A DNA stretch of 64,000 bases from Orientallactaga sibirica. Taxonomy: Eukaryota > Chordata > Mammalia > Rodentia > Dipodidae. A program made the translations under genes and the position numbers. Numbering within the stretch: position 1 is the stretch's first letter; each line of letters starts with the position of its first letter. Under the pieces are notes generated by a model that was given only the letters and a program-made list of their open reading frames with translations, was not told the origin of the DNA and ran no database searches. Shown here in pieces: positions 8,821 to 20,971 of this stretch. Location of the stretch: the NCBI GenBank assembly GCA_036365145.1, contig JAEOAD010002238.1, positions 1 to 64,000 on the forward strand, given 5' to 3'.

Positions 8821-11800
8821 ATGGCAGGTATTAAATCAAACCTCAACGTAATATCTCTGAATATTAATGGCCTTAATTCACCCATCAAAAGACATAAGCT
8901 AACAGAGTGGATCAGAAAACTGGACCCCTCAATCTGCTGTCTTCAAGAAACCCACCTCACCACTAAAGACAGACACCTCCTTAGGGTGAAAGGGTGGAAA
9001 ATGATATTCCAAGCAAACAAAAATATGAAAAAAGGAGGCTTAGCTATACTTATATAGCATGAAATAGACTTCAAACAAAAAGTAACCAAAAAAGAAAAGA
9101 TGGCCATTTCTTACTTATCAAGGGAACAATCCAACAAGAGGATATCACAATCATCAATATTTATACACCAAACACAGGTGCACCACAATTCATAAAGCAA
9201 AATCTACTTGGCAACAAAACAGAAATAAACACCAACACCATCATAGTTGGGGACTTCAATACTCCACTATCAACAATGGATAGATCATCGAAACAGAAAA
9301 TTAATAGGGAAGTAAGAGAGCTCAACAACACCATAGAGCAACTGGACCTAACAGACATATACAGCACATTCCATCCAAAATCTACAGATTACACATTCTT
9401 CTCAGCAGCCCACAGAACTTTCTCTAAAATAGATCATGTACTGAGCCACAAAGCCTGCCTCCATATTTTCAAGAAAATTGATGTAATTTCCAGCATGATA
9501 TCAGACCACAATGCTATAATGCTAGAAATTAACAACAAAAAGTACACCAGGAATCCCTCTACCTCCTGGAAATTGAACAACACACTTTTAAACAATAAAT
9601 GAGTTGTGGATGAAATAAAGAATGAAATTGCAAAATTTCTAGAATTCAATGACAACGAGAACACATCATACCAAAACTTATGGGACACAATGAAGGCAGT
9701 CCTTAGGGGAAAAAATCATAGCACTAAATGCCCTCATAACAAAAACAGAGAGATCCCAAATCAACAACCTAACCATTCACCTAAAGGCATTGGAAAAGCT
9801 AGAAGAAGCCAACCCAAAAAGCTCCAGATGGAAAGAAATAATTAAGATCAGAGCAGAAATTAATGAATTGGACACTAAGAGGACAATTAAGAAAATTGAT
9901 GAAACAAAGAGCTGGCTCTTTGAAAAAATTAACAAGATTGATACACCCCTGGCCACTTTGATCAAGCAGAAAAGAAACACTTCAAATCAACAAAATTAGA
10001 AATGAAAAGGGAGAGATCACAACAGACATGAGTGAGATAGGAAGAGTTATTATGACTTACTTCAAAAACCTCTACTCCATAAAACAGAAGAATATGGAAG
10101 AAATGTATGAATTCCTAGACACATACCACCTACCAAAGCTAAGCCCAGAGCAGATTAATTTCCTAAACAGACCCATCACACCCTTCAAGATTGAAGAGGT
10201 AATCAAACACCTCCCCAAAAAGAGTAGTCCAGGACCAGACGGTTTCTCAGCAGAATTCTACCAAACCTTCATGGAAGAACTGAAACCAATTCTTCTCAAA
10301 CTGTGCCACACAATTGGAGAACAGGGAGAGATTCCCAACTCCTTTTATGAAGCTAGTATCACCCTAATTCCAAAACCAGGCAGAGATGCCACAAGAAAGG
10401 AAAATTATAGGCCCATTTCTCTGATGAACATAGATGCAAAGATCCTGAACAAAATTCTTGCAAACCAAATTCAACAGTACATCAAAAGCATTATCCAACT
10501 TGATTAAGTAGGCTTCATCCCTGGAACACAGGGATGGTTCAACATACGGAAATCTCTCAATGTAATACACCACATAAACAAGCTAAAACACAAAAACCAC
10601 ATGATCATTTTGATAGATGCAGAGAAGGCCTTTGACAAAATACAACATCACTTCATGATCAAAACATTGGAGAAAATAGGAATGGATGGCCCATATCTCA
10701 ACACCATAAAGGCTATATACAAAGCACCTAAAGCCCAAGTAATTCTAAATGGGGAGAGACTGAAGGAATTCCCATTGAGGTCAGGAACAAGGCAGGGGTG
10801 TCCACTCTCACCTCTGTTCTTCAACATAGTGCTAGAAGTATTAGCTCAAGCAATAAGACAGGAGAAAGATATCAAAGGGATACAAATTGGAAAGGAAGAA
10901 GTTAAGTTAGCCCTATTTGCAGATGACATGATTCTATACATAAGTGACCTGAGAACTTCCATCTCAAAACTCTTAAAGGTGATTAGCACCTTCAGCAAAG
11001 TAGCAGGATATAAGATCAATACACAGAAATCAGTAGCCTTTTTGTATGCAAAACACAAAGAGACAGAAAAAGAAATAACTAACATCGTCCCATTTTCAAT
11101 TGCAACAAAGAAAATAAAATACCTTGGAATAACATTAACTAAGGAAGTGAAAGACCAATACAATGAAAACATAAAAACTCTCAAAAAAGAAATTGAGGAG
11201 GTCCTACAAAAATGGAAAGACCTCCCATGCTCCTGGATTGGTAGAATTAACATTGTGAAAATGGCAATTTTACCAAAAGGACTTTATAGATTCAATACAA
11301 TGCCAATAAAAATCCCAACTTCCTTCTTCATAGAAAATAATATCTCAAAATTCATATGGAAAGGTAGAAGGCCTCAGATATCCAAGCTCATCCTCAGCAA
11401 AAGAATCACCTCTGGAGGCATCACCATACCTGATCTAAAGCTATACTAAAAAGCCATTGTAATTAAAACAACATGGTACTGGCATAAAAACAGGAATATA
11501 GACCAATGGAACAGAATTGAAGACCCAGACTTTGGGTCAAGAAACTACAGCTACTTGATATTTGACAAAGGCCCTACCAATGCAGAATGCAGAAAAGACA
11601 GCATCTTAACAAATTGTGTTTGACAAACTGGACAACCATATGTAGGAAAATGAAACTTAACCCACACATCTCTCCATGCACAAAAATTAAGTCCAAATGG
11701 ATCAAAGACCTTAATATAAAACCAGAAACTCTGCTACTACTGGAACAAAAAATAGGAGGAACCTTCCATGACGTAGGAATGGGAAAAGATTTCCTGAACA

Positions 11801-12696
11801 AAGCTCCAGCAGCTCAGGAAATTAAACAATCACTCAACCATTGGGATCTCATGAAGCTGAAAAGCTGTTTCACTGACAAAAATACTATAACCAAAGCCAG
11901 CAGATTACCCACAGAATGGGAGAAAATTTTCACCAGCTATACAACTGACAGAGACCTAATTTCTAGAATCTTCAAAGAACTCCAAAACCTAAACAATAAA
12001 TCACCAAACAACACACTCACAAAGTGGGGCAGAAAACTTCACAGGGAGTTCTCAGAGGAAGAAATACAAATAGCGAATACACATTTAAGAAAATGTTCAA
12101 CATCCCTAATCATCAGGGAAATACAAATTAAAACAACTATGAGATTCCACCTTACCCCAGTAAGGATGGCTAACATTAAAAAAAACAATGAAAACAAATG
12201 CTGGTGATGTTGTGGAGAAATAGGAACAAGTTTTCACTGATGGTGGGAATGTAAAATGGTTCAACCACCATGGACAGCTATATGGAGACTCCTGAAAAGG
12301 ATGACCATAGACCTACCAATGGATCCAGTTATTCCCTTATTGGGCATTTACCCTAAAGGCTCCAAGCCTCAGATCAGAGACATTTGCTCAACCATGTTTG
12401 TAGCTGCTCAATACATAATAGCAAAGAGCTGGAATCAACCCAGGTGTCCATCACTAGATGAATGGATAACAAATATGTCGTATATCTATACTATGGAATT
12501 CTACATAGCAGTAAGGAAAGGTGAAATAAGGAAATTTGAAAAAAATGGTCAAACATGGAACAGATTATCCTCAGTGAGCTCACCCAAGCACAAAAAGATA
12601 ATCGTCGCATGGTCTCGTTTATCTGTCGCTCCTAACTGGAATCCACGTGACATGTGGCCAAACCTAATAAACACTCTGAGGCCCAGACAAGAGTGA
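8821..12696 (+). pseudogene. L1-B ORF2 (EN-RT-Cys), disrupted
   Basis: The ATG at 8821 opens the endonuclease (SLNINGLNS, QETHL). Codon 79 is TAG (9055-9057), and a frameshift follows near 9095. The frame resumes through GDFNTPL and SDHN, and TGA at 9600-9602 replaces the tryptophan after LLNNK. Further shifts lie near 9713 and 9985. The RT region is open at 10028-10507, has a stop near 10504 (LD-stop-VGF), then is open 10601-11449 with [12 protein letters not shown] and the catalytic FADD at 10916-10927. A TAC-to-TAA stop lies at 11447-11449. The zinc-knuckle region follows (NKCW-stop and WWECKMVQPPW near 12190-12270), with the natural end at 12694-12696. The span, about 1,290 codons, matches the usual L1 ORF2 length. 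Confidence 0.95.
9055..9057 (+). other. Premature stop (TAG) at ORF2 codon 79 of L1-B
   Basis: Offset 234 from the ATG at 8821. The same codon, at the same offset, is TAG in the copy starting at 33990, whereas the copy at 1980 (minus) keeps TCA (Ser). Confidence 0.9.
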
Positions 12697-14010
12697 GGGT
12701 GGGATGGAGGGAGGGTAAGGGTGGGAGGGAACGAGAGGGTGGAAGGGAGGACAAGGGAGGGATACAAATTGGGACCCAAAAGTAAAAGATACTATAAAAC
12801 CCTTTGTTCTTAACAACAGGATAAAACATTGATCCTTCAGCAGGCCTGCAGAGGGAACACCGGAACCACAGGAACCTGGAGAGAACATCATGAAGGCCAA
12901 CTTTAATCTTGTCCTGCTTCTCTTTCTCTTCTCTCTCTCTCTCTCTACCTCTCTTCTCTATACTCACTTTCTCTTTTACATTATCTAACTTTTTCCTCCC
13001 TCACCTTCCTAGGTGCAGACTTATAACACCCAGTGCCAGCACAGGGTTAACTTCCACAATGGGCTGTTGATCTGAAACACCTACAAGGTTTCCCAAAAAA
13101 GACAGACTTCTGTCAGAGTTCTTGGTGACCCACCAAAGGTTAATGGTAAGACCCTACTGTCGAAGACAGCATACGTGTGTGAGACCAAACACAGAGAGAA
13201 CTGGCCAGAATCTGGAAGAAGGTCAGTCCCCAGACAGTTAGCTAGTCTAGTACCAAAGGGTGCTACACGAGCAACTGGGGGAAAATGGCCGACATTGGTC
13301 CAAACAACTTGCAGCCTAAGATACCCAGCAGGAAACAACTTGACATGATGCTCATACAACCATGTGGCACACAACCATGGTGGGTAACCAACTGCTCTTG
13401 ATTTGGCTAATAGATCCACTCAGTGGAATGAAACTCATTGCTGGAACTGGGAAATAAGTCAAAACCATGTACAAAAAATGAGCTCAGTCTCCAAGATCAA
13501 GATACCACCAAATGTGGGCTAGAAGAGAGCCAACACATATAAAATTCCCTCCAAAACATATATGGTCATCCCTTCTATCTAGTACTAACTTCTCTCTCCG
13601 TTGGAGAATTTGATTATCTTTTTTCAGGTAGGCAATGAACCTGAAGGGAGGATCAGCTAACCACACCCCACCAGGGCCCCATCTGAAACCATAGAACAAT
13701 ACAGGTGAAGGGCAAGAATACACCAGAAAAAGGCTGAAGGAGATAAACACAGAGAACATCCACCTCCAACTAAGCCAGATATCCAGAGACACAGAGGCTC
13801 CCAAAACCTCACCACTGAAGCAGAACTAAAATGACCCCAATGTGGCTCAGGGAAACTCACGGAAGAGGGGGTAGAAAGATTGTTAGAGTCACAAGTTGGG
13901 GCTTTATGCACAGAACTGGGGCATACACCCCAGAACTCTTGACTAACCTCACAATACATGACCCACATTCCCCATTGATGAGGGTCCCTTTGAAAATGGG
14001 GGAGGACAGC
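12697..14010 (+). mobile_element. L1-B 3'UTR with G-rich polypurine tract
   Basis: A G-rich tract of GGGAGG and GGGTGG repeats (about 12693-12765) directly follows the ORF2 stop, as is general for mammalian L1 3'UTRs. About 1.2 kb of family-specific 3'UTR follows, aligning to 37802-39200, 21750-22060 and, reversed, 47440-49050. Confidence 0.9.
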
Positions 14011-14015
14011 TTTCT

Positions 14016-14168
14016 CCAGGCGTGGTGAAGCATGCCTTTAATCTCAGCATTCAGGAGGCAGAGGTAGGAGGACTGCTGTGAGCTTGAAGCTACCCTGAGA
14101 CTACATAGTAAATTCCAGGTCAGGCTTGACTAGAGAGTGAGTCTCTACCTTGAAAAACAAACAAAAAA
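14016..14168 (+). mobile_element. B1-like SINE
   Basis: CCAGGCGTGGTGAAGCATGCC, TTTAATCTCAGCATTCAGGAGG, GACTACATAGTAAATTCCAGG and a CCTTGAAAAACAAACAAA tail. Confidence 0.92.
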
Positions 14169-14367
14169 ATTGCTTTAAATTCCCTGAAACTAACCTTGTT
14201 TATTATTTCTTTACATGCACAGGGACATAAAGTGTACAAAATTGTGGCATAAGGGGAGGTTAAAAACAGTGAGGAAGGTGTAGGGAGGTGCACTAATAAG
14301 GTCATTTAGCATGTAAAGTACTAACTGGGGTCTCAGCTGCTTTGTCAAACTTTGACATTCAAAGATG

Positions 14368-14618
14368 AGACTTGGGCTGGAAATGGCTTAGCAGTTAAGG
14401 CACTTGCCTGAAAAGCCTAAGGAATCACGTTTGACTCTCCAGATCCCAAGTAAGCCAGATGCACAAAGGTGAGGCAAGCATAAAGTTGCACATGCCCAGT
14501 AGGTGGCACAAGCATCTGGAGTTCAATTGCATTGGCTGAAGCCCTGTTACACTAATTCTCTCTCTCTCTCTTTCTCTCTCTCTCTTTGTAAAATAAAACA
14601 AAACAAAATAAAATAAAA
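14368..14618 (+). mobile_element. tRNA-derived SINE, middle-insert form
   Basis: GGGCTGGAAATGGCTTAGCAG head, an extra central block (GGTGAGGCAAGC then TTGCACATGCCC), CT tract and an AAAATAAAAC tail. Confidence 0.9.
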
Positions 14619-14845
14619 AGATGAGACTGCAAGGGAATCTGAGCATATGATACAGTTGTAATAAGATGACTAAGAGAATGTGATGTTCTGGTTTGATCAA
14701 TTCCTCATACCCCCTTTTTTATTGCCTCTAATTTAAGACATTAATCTAAAAATTTTCAGGTCCACCAAAATTTTGTATCTCACACATTCACAAAAAACAA
14801 ACAAACAAACAAAAAAACAAAACAACAACAACAAAAAAAAACTAC

Positions 14846-14990
14846 CTGGCCTGGTGGCACATACCTTTAATCCCAACACTCGGGAGGCAGAAGTAGGAAG
14901 ATTATAGCTGTGAGTTCAAGGCCAGCCTGAGACTACATAGTGAATTCCAGGTCAGCCTGAGCTAGAGTGACACCCTACCTTGAAAAACCA
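14846..14990 (+). mobile_element. B1-like SINE
   Basis: CCTGGCCTGGTGGCACATACC, TTTAATCCCAACACTCGGGAGG and a CTACCTTGAAAAACC end. It is preceded by a CAAA/CAACA-rich run (14790-14840). Confidence 0.93.
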
Positions 14991-15135
14991 AAATAATAAT
15001 GATGATATTAAATAATATCTGTAAATTGAACTTACATTCATCAGCTTGCTTTGGAACTGTGTGCTGTGCATGTTTGTGACCTTGTAAAGAGACCCATGGT
15101 CTTTTTAAACTCTGCAATTTTTTTAAAATTTCATT

Positions 15136-15184
15136 TTATTCATTCGTTTATTTATTTACTTACTTATTTATTTATTTATTTATT
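15136..15184 (+). repeat. (TTTA)n-rich low complexity
   Basis: Imperfect TTTA/CTTA units next to the 3' end of the minus-strand old L1; probably its degraded poly(A) tract (complement). Confidence 0.7.
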
Positions 15185-17305
15185 ATTGACAACTTCCTTA
15201 ATTGTAGACAATATCCCATGGTACTTCCCCTCTCAATCAGTCTTTCTTTTCATTTTGATGTCATGATCTTTTCCTCCTATTATGATGGTTTTGTGTAGGT
15301 AGTGTCAGGCACTATGAGGTCATGGATATCCAGGCCATTTTTTGTCTGGTGAAACACGTTGTAAGGAGTCCTACTCTTCCTTTGACTCTTACATTCTTTC
15401 TACCCTCATTTCCACAATGGACTCTGAACCTGGGAAGGTGTGTTAGAGATGTCTCAGTGCTGAGCAATCCTCTGTCCCATCTTCTCAGCACCATGGTGCC
15501 TTCTGAGTCATCCCAAGGTTATCACCATCTGAAAAGAGAAGCTTCTCTAACCAAAAGTGAGAGTGGCATTAATATATGGGTATGGACATTTAGAGAAGTG
15601 TTTACTGGGCAGTTCGGTGAGCATAATATATATACATTTAGCCAGACACCAGCAGATATTATACTCCTAGGGATCATGACAACCCCTGTTGTATCAGGGA
15701 TGTATTCCCTCCCACAGAGTGGGCCTCCAGTCCAATTAGAGAGTGGTTGATTTCCCCCATAACAGACATGTCACTTTTGTATCCATTAGCTCATTTGGCC
15801 TGGATGGCCAAATTTAAAGCTTGCAGTGTTACCGTTGAGTATCTTCACTGGTATTTTTTCTCTCCCATTGAACTGCATGAAGAATAGCTTTTTCCAGCTT
15901 TCTGTCAGCTGGTCCACATGGAGAAGGCTTTCAGCTCAGCTCCAGCAGGATTTCTCAATGACCTTGCAGCCCAAGTATGTGAACTCTTCATCAATAGGGT
16001 CTCACCATCTGTTCCTGGTGGGAAACTAAGGGCCTTTGCAATGGTATATAATGTTTTGGGGGTATCTGTGACCTCCCTGGTCCATCCCTGGCACTGAAAA
16101 ATTTTTCTAGTCACAATGTATGGCTTCTGAGTGTTCCATTGTCCAGAAAAGTAGGTTTCCAAATGACTTATTTATATCATTTTGGATTTTGATTAGCCCT
16201 CCCTGCACCTTTCCTTTACTCAATCTCTTCCCCTGGCCTCATTTAGGCCTTTTCATCCCCATTAATCTGTTCTTCTATTTACATATATACAATACCATCC
16301 TATTAAATCCCCCCTCCCTTTCTATTCCCTTTCTAGCTTACTGGCTTCTGCTACTGAGTTTTACTCCAACTCACATAGGAGTCCAATCTATTGTAGCTAG
16401 GATCCACATATGATAGAGAACATGTGAAGTTTGACTTTCTGGGCCTGAGTTACCTCACTAAGTATAATCCTTTCCAGATCCATAGATTTTCCAACAAATT
16501 TCATAACTTCATTTTTCTTTACCGCCAATTAGAACTCCATTGTGTAAATGTGCCATATCTTCATTATCCACTTATCAGTTGAGGGACATGTAGGCTGGTG
16601 CCATTTCCTACCTATTGTTAATAGAGTGGCAATAAACGTAGTCAAGCAAGTATCTCTCAGGTAGTGAGACGAGTCCTTAGGATATATGCCTAGGAGTGGT
16701 ATAGCTGGTTAATATGGTAGATCTATATCTAGCTATTTTTAGCTCCACAGTGATTTCCACAACAACTAGACCAGATTGCATTCCCACCAACAGTGTAGAA
16801 GGGTTCTTATTTTTCTGCATCCTCACCAGCATTTATGGTCATTTGTGCTCATGATGGTAGCCAATCTGACAGGAGTGATATGGAATCTCAAAGTAGTTTT
16901 AATCTGCATTTCCCTGATGACTAGGGATGTAGAACATTTTTTAGATGTTTATATACCATCTGCATTTCTTCTAAGAAATCTCTATTTAGTTCCGTAGCCC
17001 ATTTTTAATTGGGTTGTTTGATTTCTTATTATTTAATTTTTAGAGTTCTTTGTATATCCTAGATATTAACACTCTGTCAGATGGCAAAGATTTTCTCCCA
17101 TTTTGTCAGTTGCCTCTTTGCTCTTGTTACAGTGTCCTTAGCTGTAAAAAAAACTGTAATTGCATGGAGTCCCAGTGTTTGAGGTCCCACTGGTTTTATT
17201 TCCTGAGCAATTAGGGTTATATTCAGAAAGTCTTTGCCAAGACCAATATGTTGAAGGGTTTCCCCTAGTTTTTCCTCTAGCAGTTTCAGATAAACTCTGG
17301 GTTTT
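15183..17305 (-). mobile_element. Older L1 3' fragment (minus)
   Basis: The 3'UTR spans about 15183-16400 and the ORF2 C terminus about 16400-17305. The complement encodes the L1 C-terminal signature (weather-worn TxPxxVRMAT and SHPQCPSTDEW-like stretches; for example TTATCCACTTATCAGTTGAGG at 16564-16584 is the complement of the conserved LDEW/DEWI region). It shares its 3'UTR with the plus-strand copy ending at 55485, not with the younger copies. It is 5' truncated, and a SINE follows at 17310. Confidence 0.85.
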
Positions 17306-17309
17306 TTTA

Positions 17310-17504
17310 AAAATTATTTATTAGAGACAGACAAAGAGAGAGAGAGAGGGAGAATGGGCATGCCAGGGCCTCCAGCCACTGCAAATGAACTGCAGATGCA
17401 TGCACCACCAAGTGCATCTGGCTTACATGGGACCTGGGGAATTGACCCAGGATCCTTAGACTTCTCAGGCATGTGCCTTAACAGCTAAGCCATCTCTCCA
17501 GCCC
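17310..17504 (-). mobile_element. tRNA-derived SINE (minus)
   Basis: ATTATTTATTAGAGACAG tail, GAATGGGCATGCCAGGGCC body and AGCTAAGCCATCTCTCCAGC head complement. Confidence 0.93.
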
Positions 17505-17569
17505 AACTCTGCAGTTTTTTGATCCTTGAGGATTGGTAGGATTAAAGCAATGCTTTTCTTTTCTTTTCT

Positions 17570-17715
17570 TGTGGTTTTTTGAGGTAGGGTCTCACTCTAT
17601 CCCAGGTTGACCATGAATTCACTACATAGTCTCCGGGTAGCCTTGAACTCAGGGCCATCATCCTACCTCTGCATCCCAAGTGCTGGGATTAAAGGTGTAC
17701 CACCATGCCCACCTT
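17570..17715 (-). mobile_element. B1-like SINE (minus)
   Basis: TTTTTTGAGGTAGGGTCTCAC, GAATTCACTACATAGTCTCC and GTGCTGGGATTAAAGGTGTAC. Confidence 0.93.
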
Positions 17716-17744
17716 CCTTTTGCAATTGAGATTATATATAGAGA

Positions 17745-17952
17745 GAAATATTTTATTTTATTTATTTATGAAAGACACAGAAAGGCAGATAGATGACTAG
17801 AGTGGGCACACCAAGGCCTCCAGCCTTGGCAAGGAACTCCAGAGGCATACTCTACCTGTGCATCTGGCTTTACATGTGTCCTGGGGAATCAAAATTGGGT
17901 CCTTAGGTTTTGCAGCTGAGCATCTTAATCCCCGAGTCATCTCCTCAGCCCT
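17745..17952 (-). mobile_element. tRNA-derived SINE (minus), diverged
   Basis: TTTATTTATTTATGAAAGAC tail, GTGGGCACACCAAGGCCTCC body and AGTCATCTCCTCAGCCC head complement. Confidence 0.85.
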
Positions 17953-18119
17953 ACAATTAGTTTTGAGACCATCTCATGATCCTTTCTACAAAATCCCTCA
18001 TACATGAAAATCTTAAAATCAATTCAAATATAATCAATATGCCTGCATTTTGTCTGTTTTTAAAATGACACATGATAAATATCCCTAGAGTTCATTTAGA
18101 TTGTTTTAAGCTTATGTAG

Positions 18120-18425
18120 TAAACCACAGATACATATATATATCATATATATCATACATGTATACTGTATATACATATATGTATACATATATAATTATCA
18201 TATATGTGTCATATATATCATGTATAAATACATATAAACAGATTTATTAAACCACATATATATGACCCATATATTACATATATGATGCATATATATCTTA
18301 TATACATATATAGATAAGTATATATGCATCATATATATCTTATTTAAATATGTATAAGGAAATGCATTAAGAAACATATATCATATATATATGGCATATC
18401 CATTTTCATATCCACATCTATATAG
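18120..18425. repeat. AT-rich low-complexity block
   Basis: About 300 bp of ATATAT, CATATA and GATGCATATATATC units, rich in short palindromes, with a recurring TTTATTAAACCACA-like or AAGAAACATA spacer. The units are not an exact tandem repeat. Confidence 0.85.
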
Positions 18426-18476
18426 AGGTCTGAATTAAGCTACATGCTTTTATAGTTTTAAAAAATATGAGTCTAG

Positions 18477-18691
18477 GGGCTGGAGAGATGGCTTAGCCAT
18501 TAAGCACTTTCCTGTGAAGCCTAAGGACCCTGTTTCGAGGCTCAATTCCCTAGTACCCACAAACCCAGATGTACAAGGTGGAGCATGCATCTTGACTTTG
18601 TTTGCAGTGGCTGGAGGCCCTGGTGTACTCTCTCTTTCTCTCTGCCTCTTTGTCTGTTGCTAATAAAAATTAAATAAATAAATAAATAACA
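18477..18691 (+). mobile_element. tRNA-derived SINE, short form
   Basis: GGGGCTGGAGAGATGGCTTAG head, TTTGCAGTGGCTGGAGGCC body and a TAAATAAATAAATAAC tail. Confidence 0.93.
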
Positions 18692-19062
18692 AAAAATTTA
18701 AAAATAAGTCTATTTTATAATGTGATTTAGCAAGAGAGAGAAATTGTAGGAGCTCAGCTTCCCATGACAAACTGTCAGTCTGGCAAGGCAGAAATTTAAA
18801 AAGGCCATTGTGGCTGTATTAAAACTCCCCACCTGACCCGGGTCATTGCAGTTACAGGTCCAGCCAGGAGAAAATCCTATTTGTTCTTGTTTTTCCCCAA
18901 ATATGTCACATTCTGAAGGTGTAATGTGGGGAGGCTGAGACAACAGCGGACACTCTTAATTGCTTTGTATGTTTGTGGAAGGACTAGGTCATTGTCTGCT
19001 TTTCAATGCAGTGTGGACTGCAACTCAGGCCAAGGCTCTGTTTCCAAGAAATTGCATAGGTT
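18692..19062. other. Stretch without recognised features
   Basis: Moderately GC-balanced, unique-looking sequence. There is a 77-codon complement ORF but nothing recognisable in it. Confidence 0.4.
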
Positions 19063-19209
19063 GGGGCTGGAGGGATTACTCAGCAGTTAAGGTGCTTACC
19101 TGTGAAGCCTAATGTCTCAGGTGCAATTCCCTAGGACCCACATAAGCCATATGGACAAGGTGGCACACATGTCTAGAGTTCGTTTGTAGCAGCTAAAGGC
19201 CTTGGCACA

Positions 19210-19293
<84 letters not shown>

Positions 19294-19330
19294 CTTTCTC
19301 TATATCAAATAAATAAATGAAAATTTTTAA
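19063..19330 (+). mobile_element. tRNA-derived SINE with (TC)n(TG)n microsatellite tail
   Basis: GGGGCTGGAGGGATTACTCAG head. The CT tract has expanded to about 35 bp and is followed by a (TG)n run of about 40 bp (19217-19290), then an AAATAAATAAATG tail. Confidence 0.92.
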
Positions 19331-19342
19331 AAATAGTTATTT

Positions 19343-19597
19343 GGGCTGGAGAGATGGCTTAGCAATTAAGGTGCCTGCCTCCTAAGCCTAAAGAACACTG
19401 GTTCCAATCTCCAGCGGTTCCAGTCTCCAGGTCCCACGTTTAGCCAGATGCAAAGTGAGGCAAGGGCATGATGCCGCACTTGACCACAAGGGTGCAAACG
19501 CATCTGGATTTCATTGGCAGCAGCTGAGAGGCTGCTGGTGAGCCCATATCTATCTGTCTTCCTCTCCCTTTCTCTCTCTGTCTCTCTCCAAAAAAAT
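19343..19597 (+). mobile_element. tRNA-derived SINE, long form
   Basis: GGGCTGGAGAGATGGCTTAGC head, CACAAGGGTGCAAACGCATC central block, CAGCAGCTGAGAGGCTGC body and a CT tail. It contains a small internal duplication (GTTCCAATCTCCAG then GGTTCCAGTCTCCAG). Confidence 0.9.
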
Positions 19598-19599
19598 AG

Positions 19600-19767
19600 T
19601 TATTTATTTCCAAGGAAAGAGAGAGAATGGGTACACCATGGCCTCCAGCCACTGCAAACAAATGTGCCACTTTGTGTGTCTGACTTTATGTGGGTCCTGG
19701 GGAATCAAACCTGGGTCCTTTGGCTTTGTGGGCAAGTGCCTTAAGCTGAGCCATCTCTCCATCCCCA
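19600..19767 (-). mobile_element. tRNA-derived SINE (minus)
   Basis: Immediately adjoins the previous SINE tail to tail. GAGAGAATGGGTACACCATGG body and AGCTGAGCCATCTCTCCATC head complement. Confidence 0.9.
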
Positions 19768-20022
19768 AATTTAAGTATTTAGATAGTCTTACCCCAGTCT
19801 TGAAGAAGCTTGCATACATGTAACCCTCCGATTCAATCCACCATGATCCTGATGGTTTATGCACCAGACTTTGATGTCACGCAATGACACTGCTTGACAT
19901 TCTGTGCCAATTTTCAAAATATAGGGGCAGAGTTGAGGTTTTCATACCAACTGTGGACACAGAGTATGATAACCACAAAACAAAATGTGCACTCACCTAT
20001 CTTTGGTAGAAAATGTTTATTG

Positions 20023-20210
20023 GGGCTCAATAGATTGCTGAGTGGTTAAGGCACTTGCCTGCATAGCGTAATGACCCAGGTTAAATTTCCCAGAACCTAC
20101 ATAAAACCAGATGCACAGGTGACATATGTATCTGGAGTTCATTTGCAGTGGCTGAAGGTCCTGACATGCTCTCTCTCTTTCACTTTCTCTAATAAATAAA
20201 TAAAAGTTAT
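20023..20210 (+). mobile_element. tRNA-derived SINE, short form
   Basis: GGGGCTCAATAGATTGCTGAG head, GGTTAAATTTCCC diverged box B and a TAATAAATAAATAAAAG tail. Confidence 0.88.
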
Positions 20211-20398
20211 AAATTTAAATTCTCCCTATTGCCCCATCTCCTCCTTTATATGTCTTTCTCCCTCTTTTCTCTCCTCCTTGGTATATAATGTAGACCTCAC
20301 TTAAGCAACCCTCAAATGTTTTTCCCTCACATATGATATCCACATTTTCTTCCCTCTATGACATACATGAAAACCCATTAAAGAATGCATTGATCATG

Positions 20399-20580
20399 GG
20401 CTGAAGCGATGGCTCAGTGCTTAAGGCACTTGCTTGCAAAGCCAAAGGACCCAGGGTTGACTCCCCAGAACCCACATAAGGCAGATACACAAGGTGGCAT
20501 ATATGAATGGAGTTCAATTGTAGTGGCCAGAGGCTCTAGTGAGCCAATTCTCTCTCTCTTATAAAGAATAAAAAATATTT
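20399..20580 (+). mobile_element. tRNA-derived SINE, short form
   Basis: GGGCTGAAGCGATGGCTCAG head, CCAAAGGACCCAGGGTTGAC, short CT tract and AATAAAAAATA tail. Confidence 0.9.
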
Positions 20581-20804
20581 TTAAAGAGAGTTTTGGGAAT
20601 GGTGATCAAAATGGGGGTGGTAGTGAAATTTGTCATTGACTGGTATTTTATTCAGTGACATATCTGTAGCTACCGATTATCCCCAAAGCCTCCCCACCTA
20701 CCTATCTCTTAGTTCTCCTCTCTTTAAAGCTTTTCAGGAAGAACAATTGGGAAAACAAAGCCAGCCATGGTTAAAGGCTAAAGCTTTACCAAAAATGACC
20801 CTGA

Positions 20805-20971
20805 TGGAGATAGAGAGAAAGATTGGGCATGCCAGGGCCTCCAGCCACTGCAAACTCCAGAACCATGTGCCACCTTGTGCAACTGGCTTATGTGGGTCTT
20901 GGGGAATCAAATTCAAGTCATTTTGGTATGTAGACAAATATGCCCAACCACTAAACCATCTTTCCAGCCCC
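20805..20971 (-). mobile_element. tRNA-derived SINE (minus)
   Basis: GATTGGGCATGCCAGGGCC body and CTAAACCATCTTTCCAGCCC head complement. Confidence 0.9.

Larger units (their letters stand above)
6566..14010 (+). mobile_element. L1-B: near full-length LINE-1, plus strand
   Basis: The order is leader with YY1-like site (6566-6830), monomeric 5'UTR (about 6833-7150), non-monomeric 5'UTR (to 7582), ORF1 (7583-8774), ORF2 (8821-12696) and 3'UTR (12697-14010). The last roughly 60-80 bp and the poly(A) seen in the 31692-39215 copy are missing; a B1 SINE begins at 14016. Both ORFs have several stops and frameshifts, so the element is inactive. It is about 7.4 kb long. Confidence 0.96.

Noticed and set aside
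11574..11801. Complement ORFs antisense to L1 ORF2 (here and at 36686-36913, 10846-11253 and others)
   Set aside because: Shadow frames of L1 coding sequence that recur at the same relative place in related copies.
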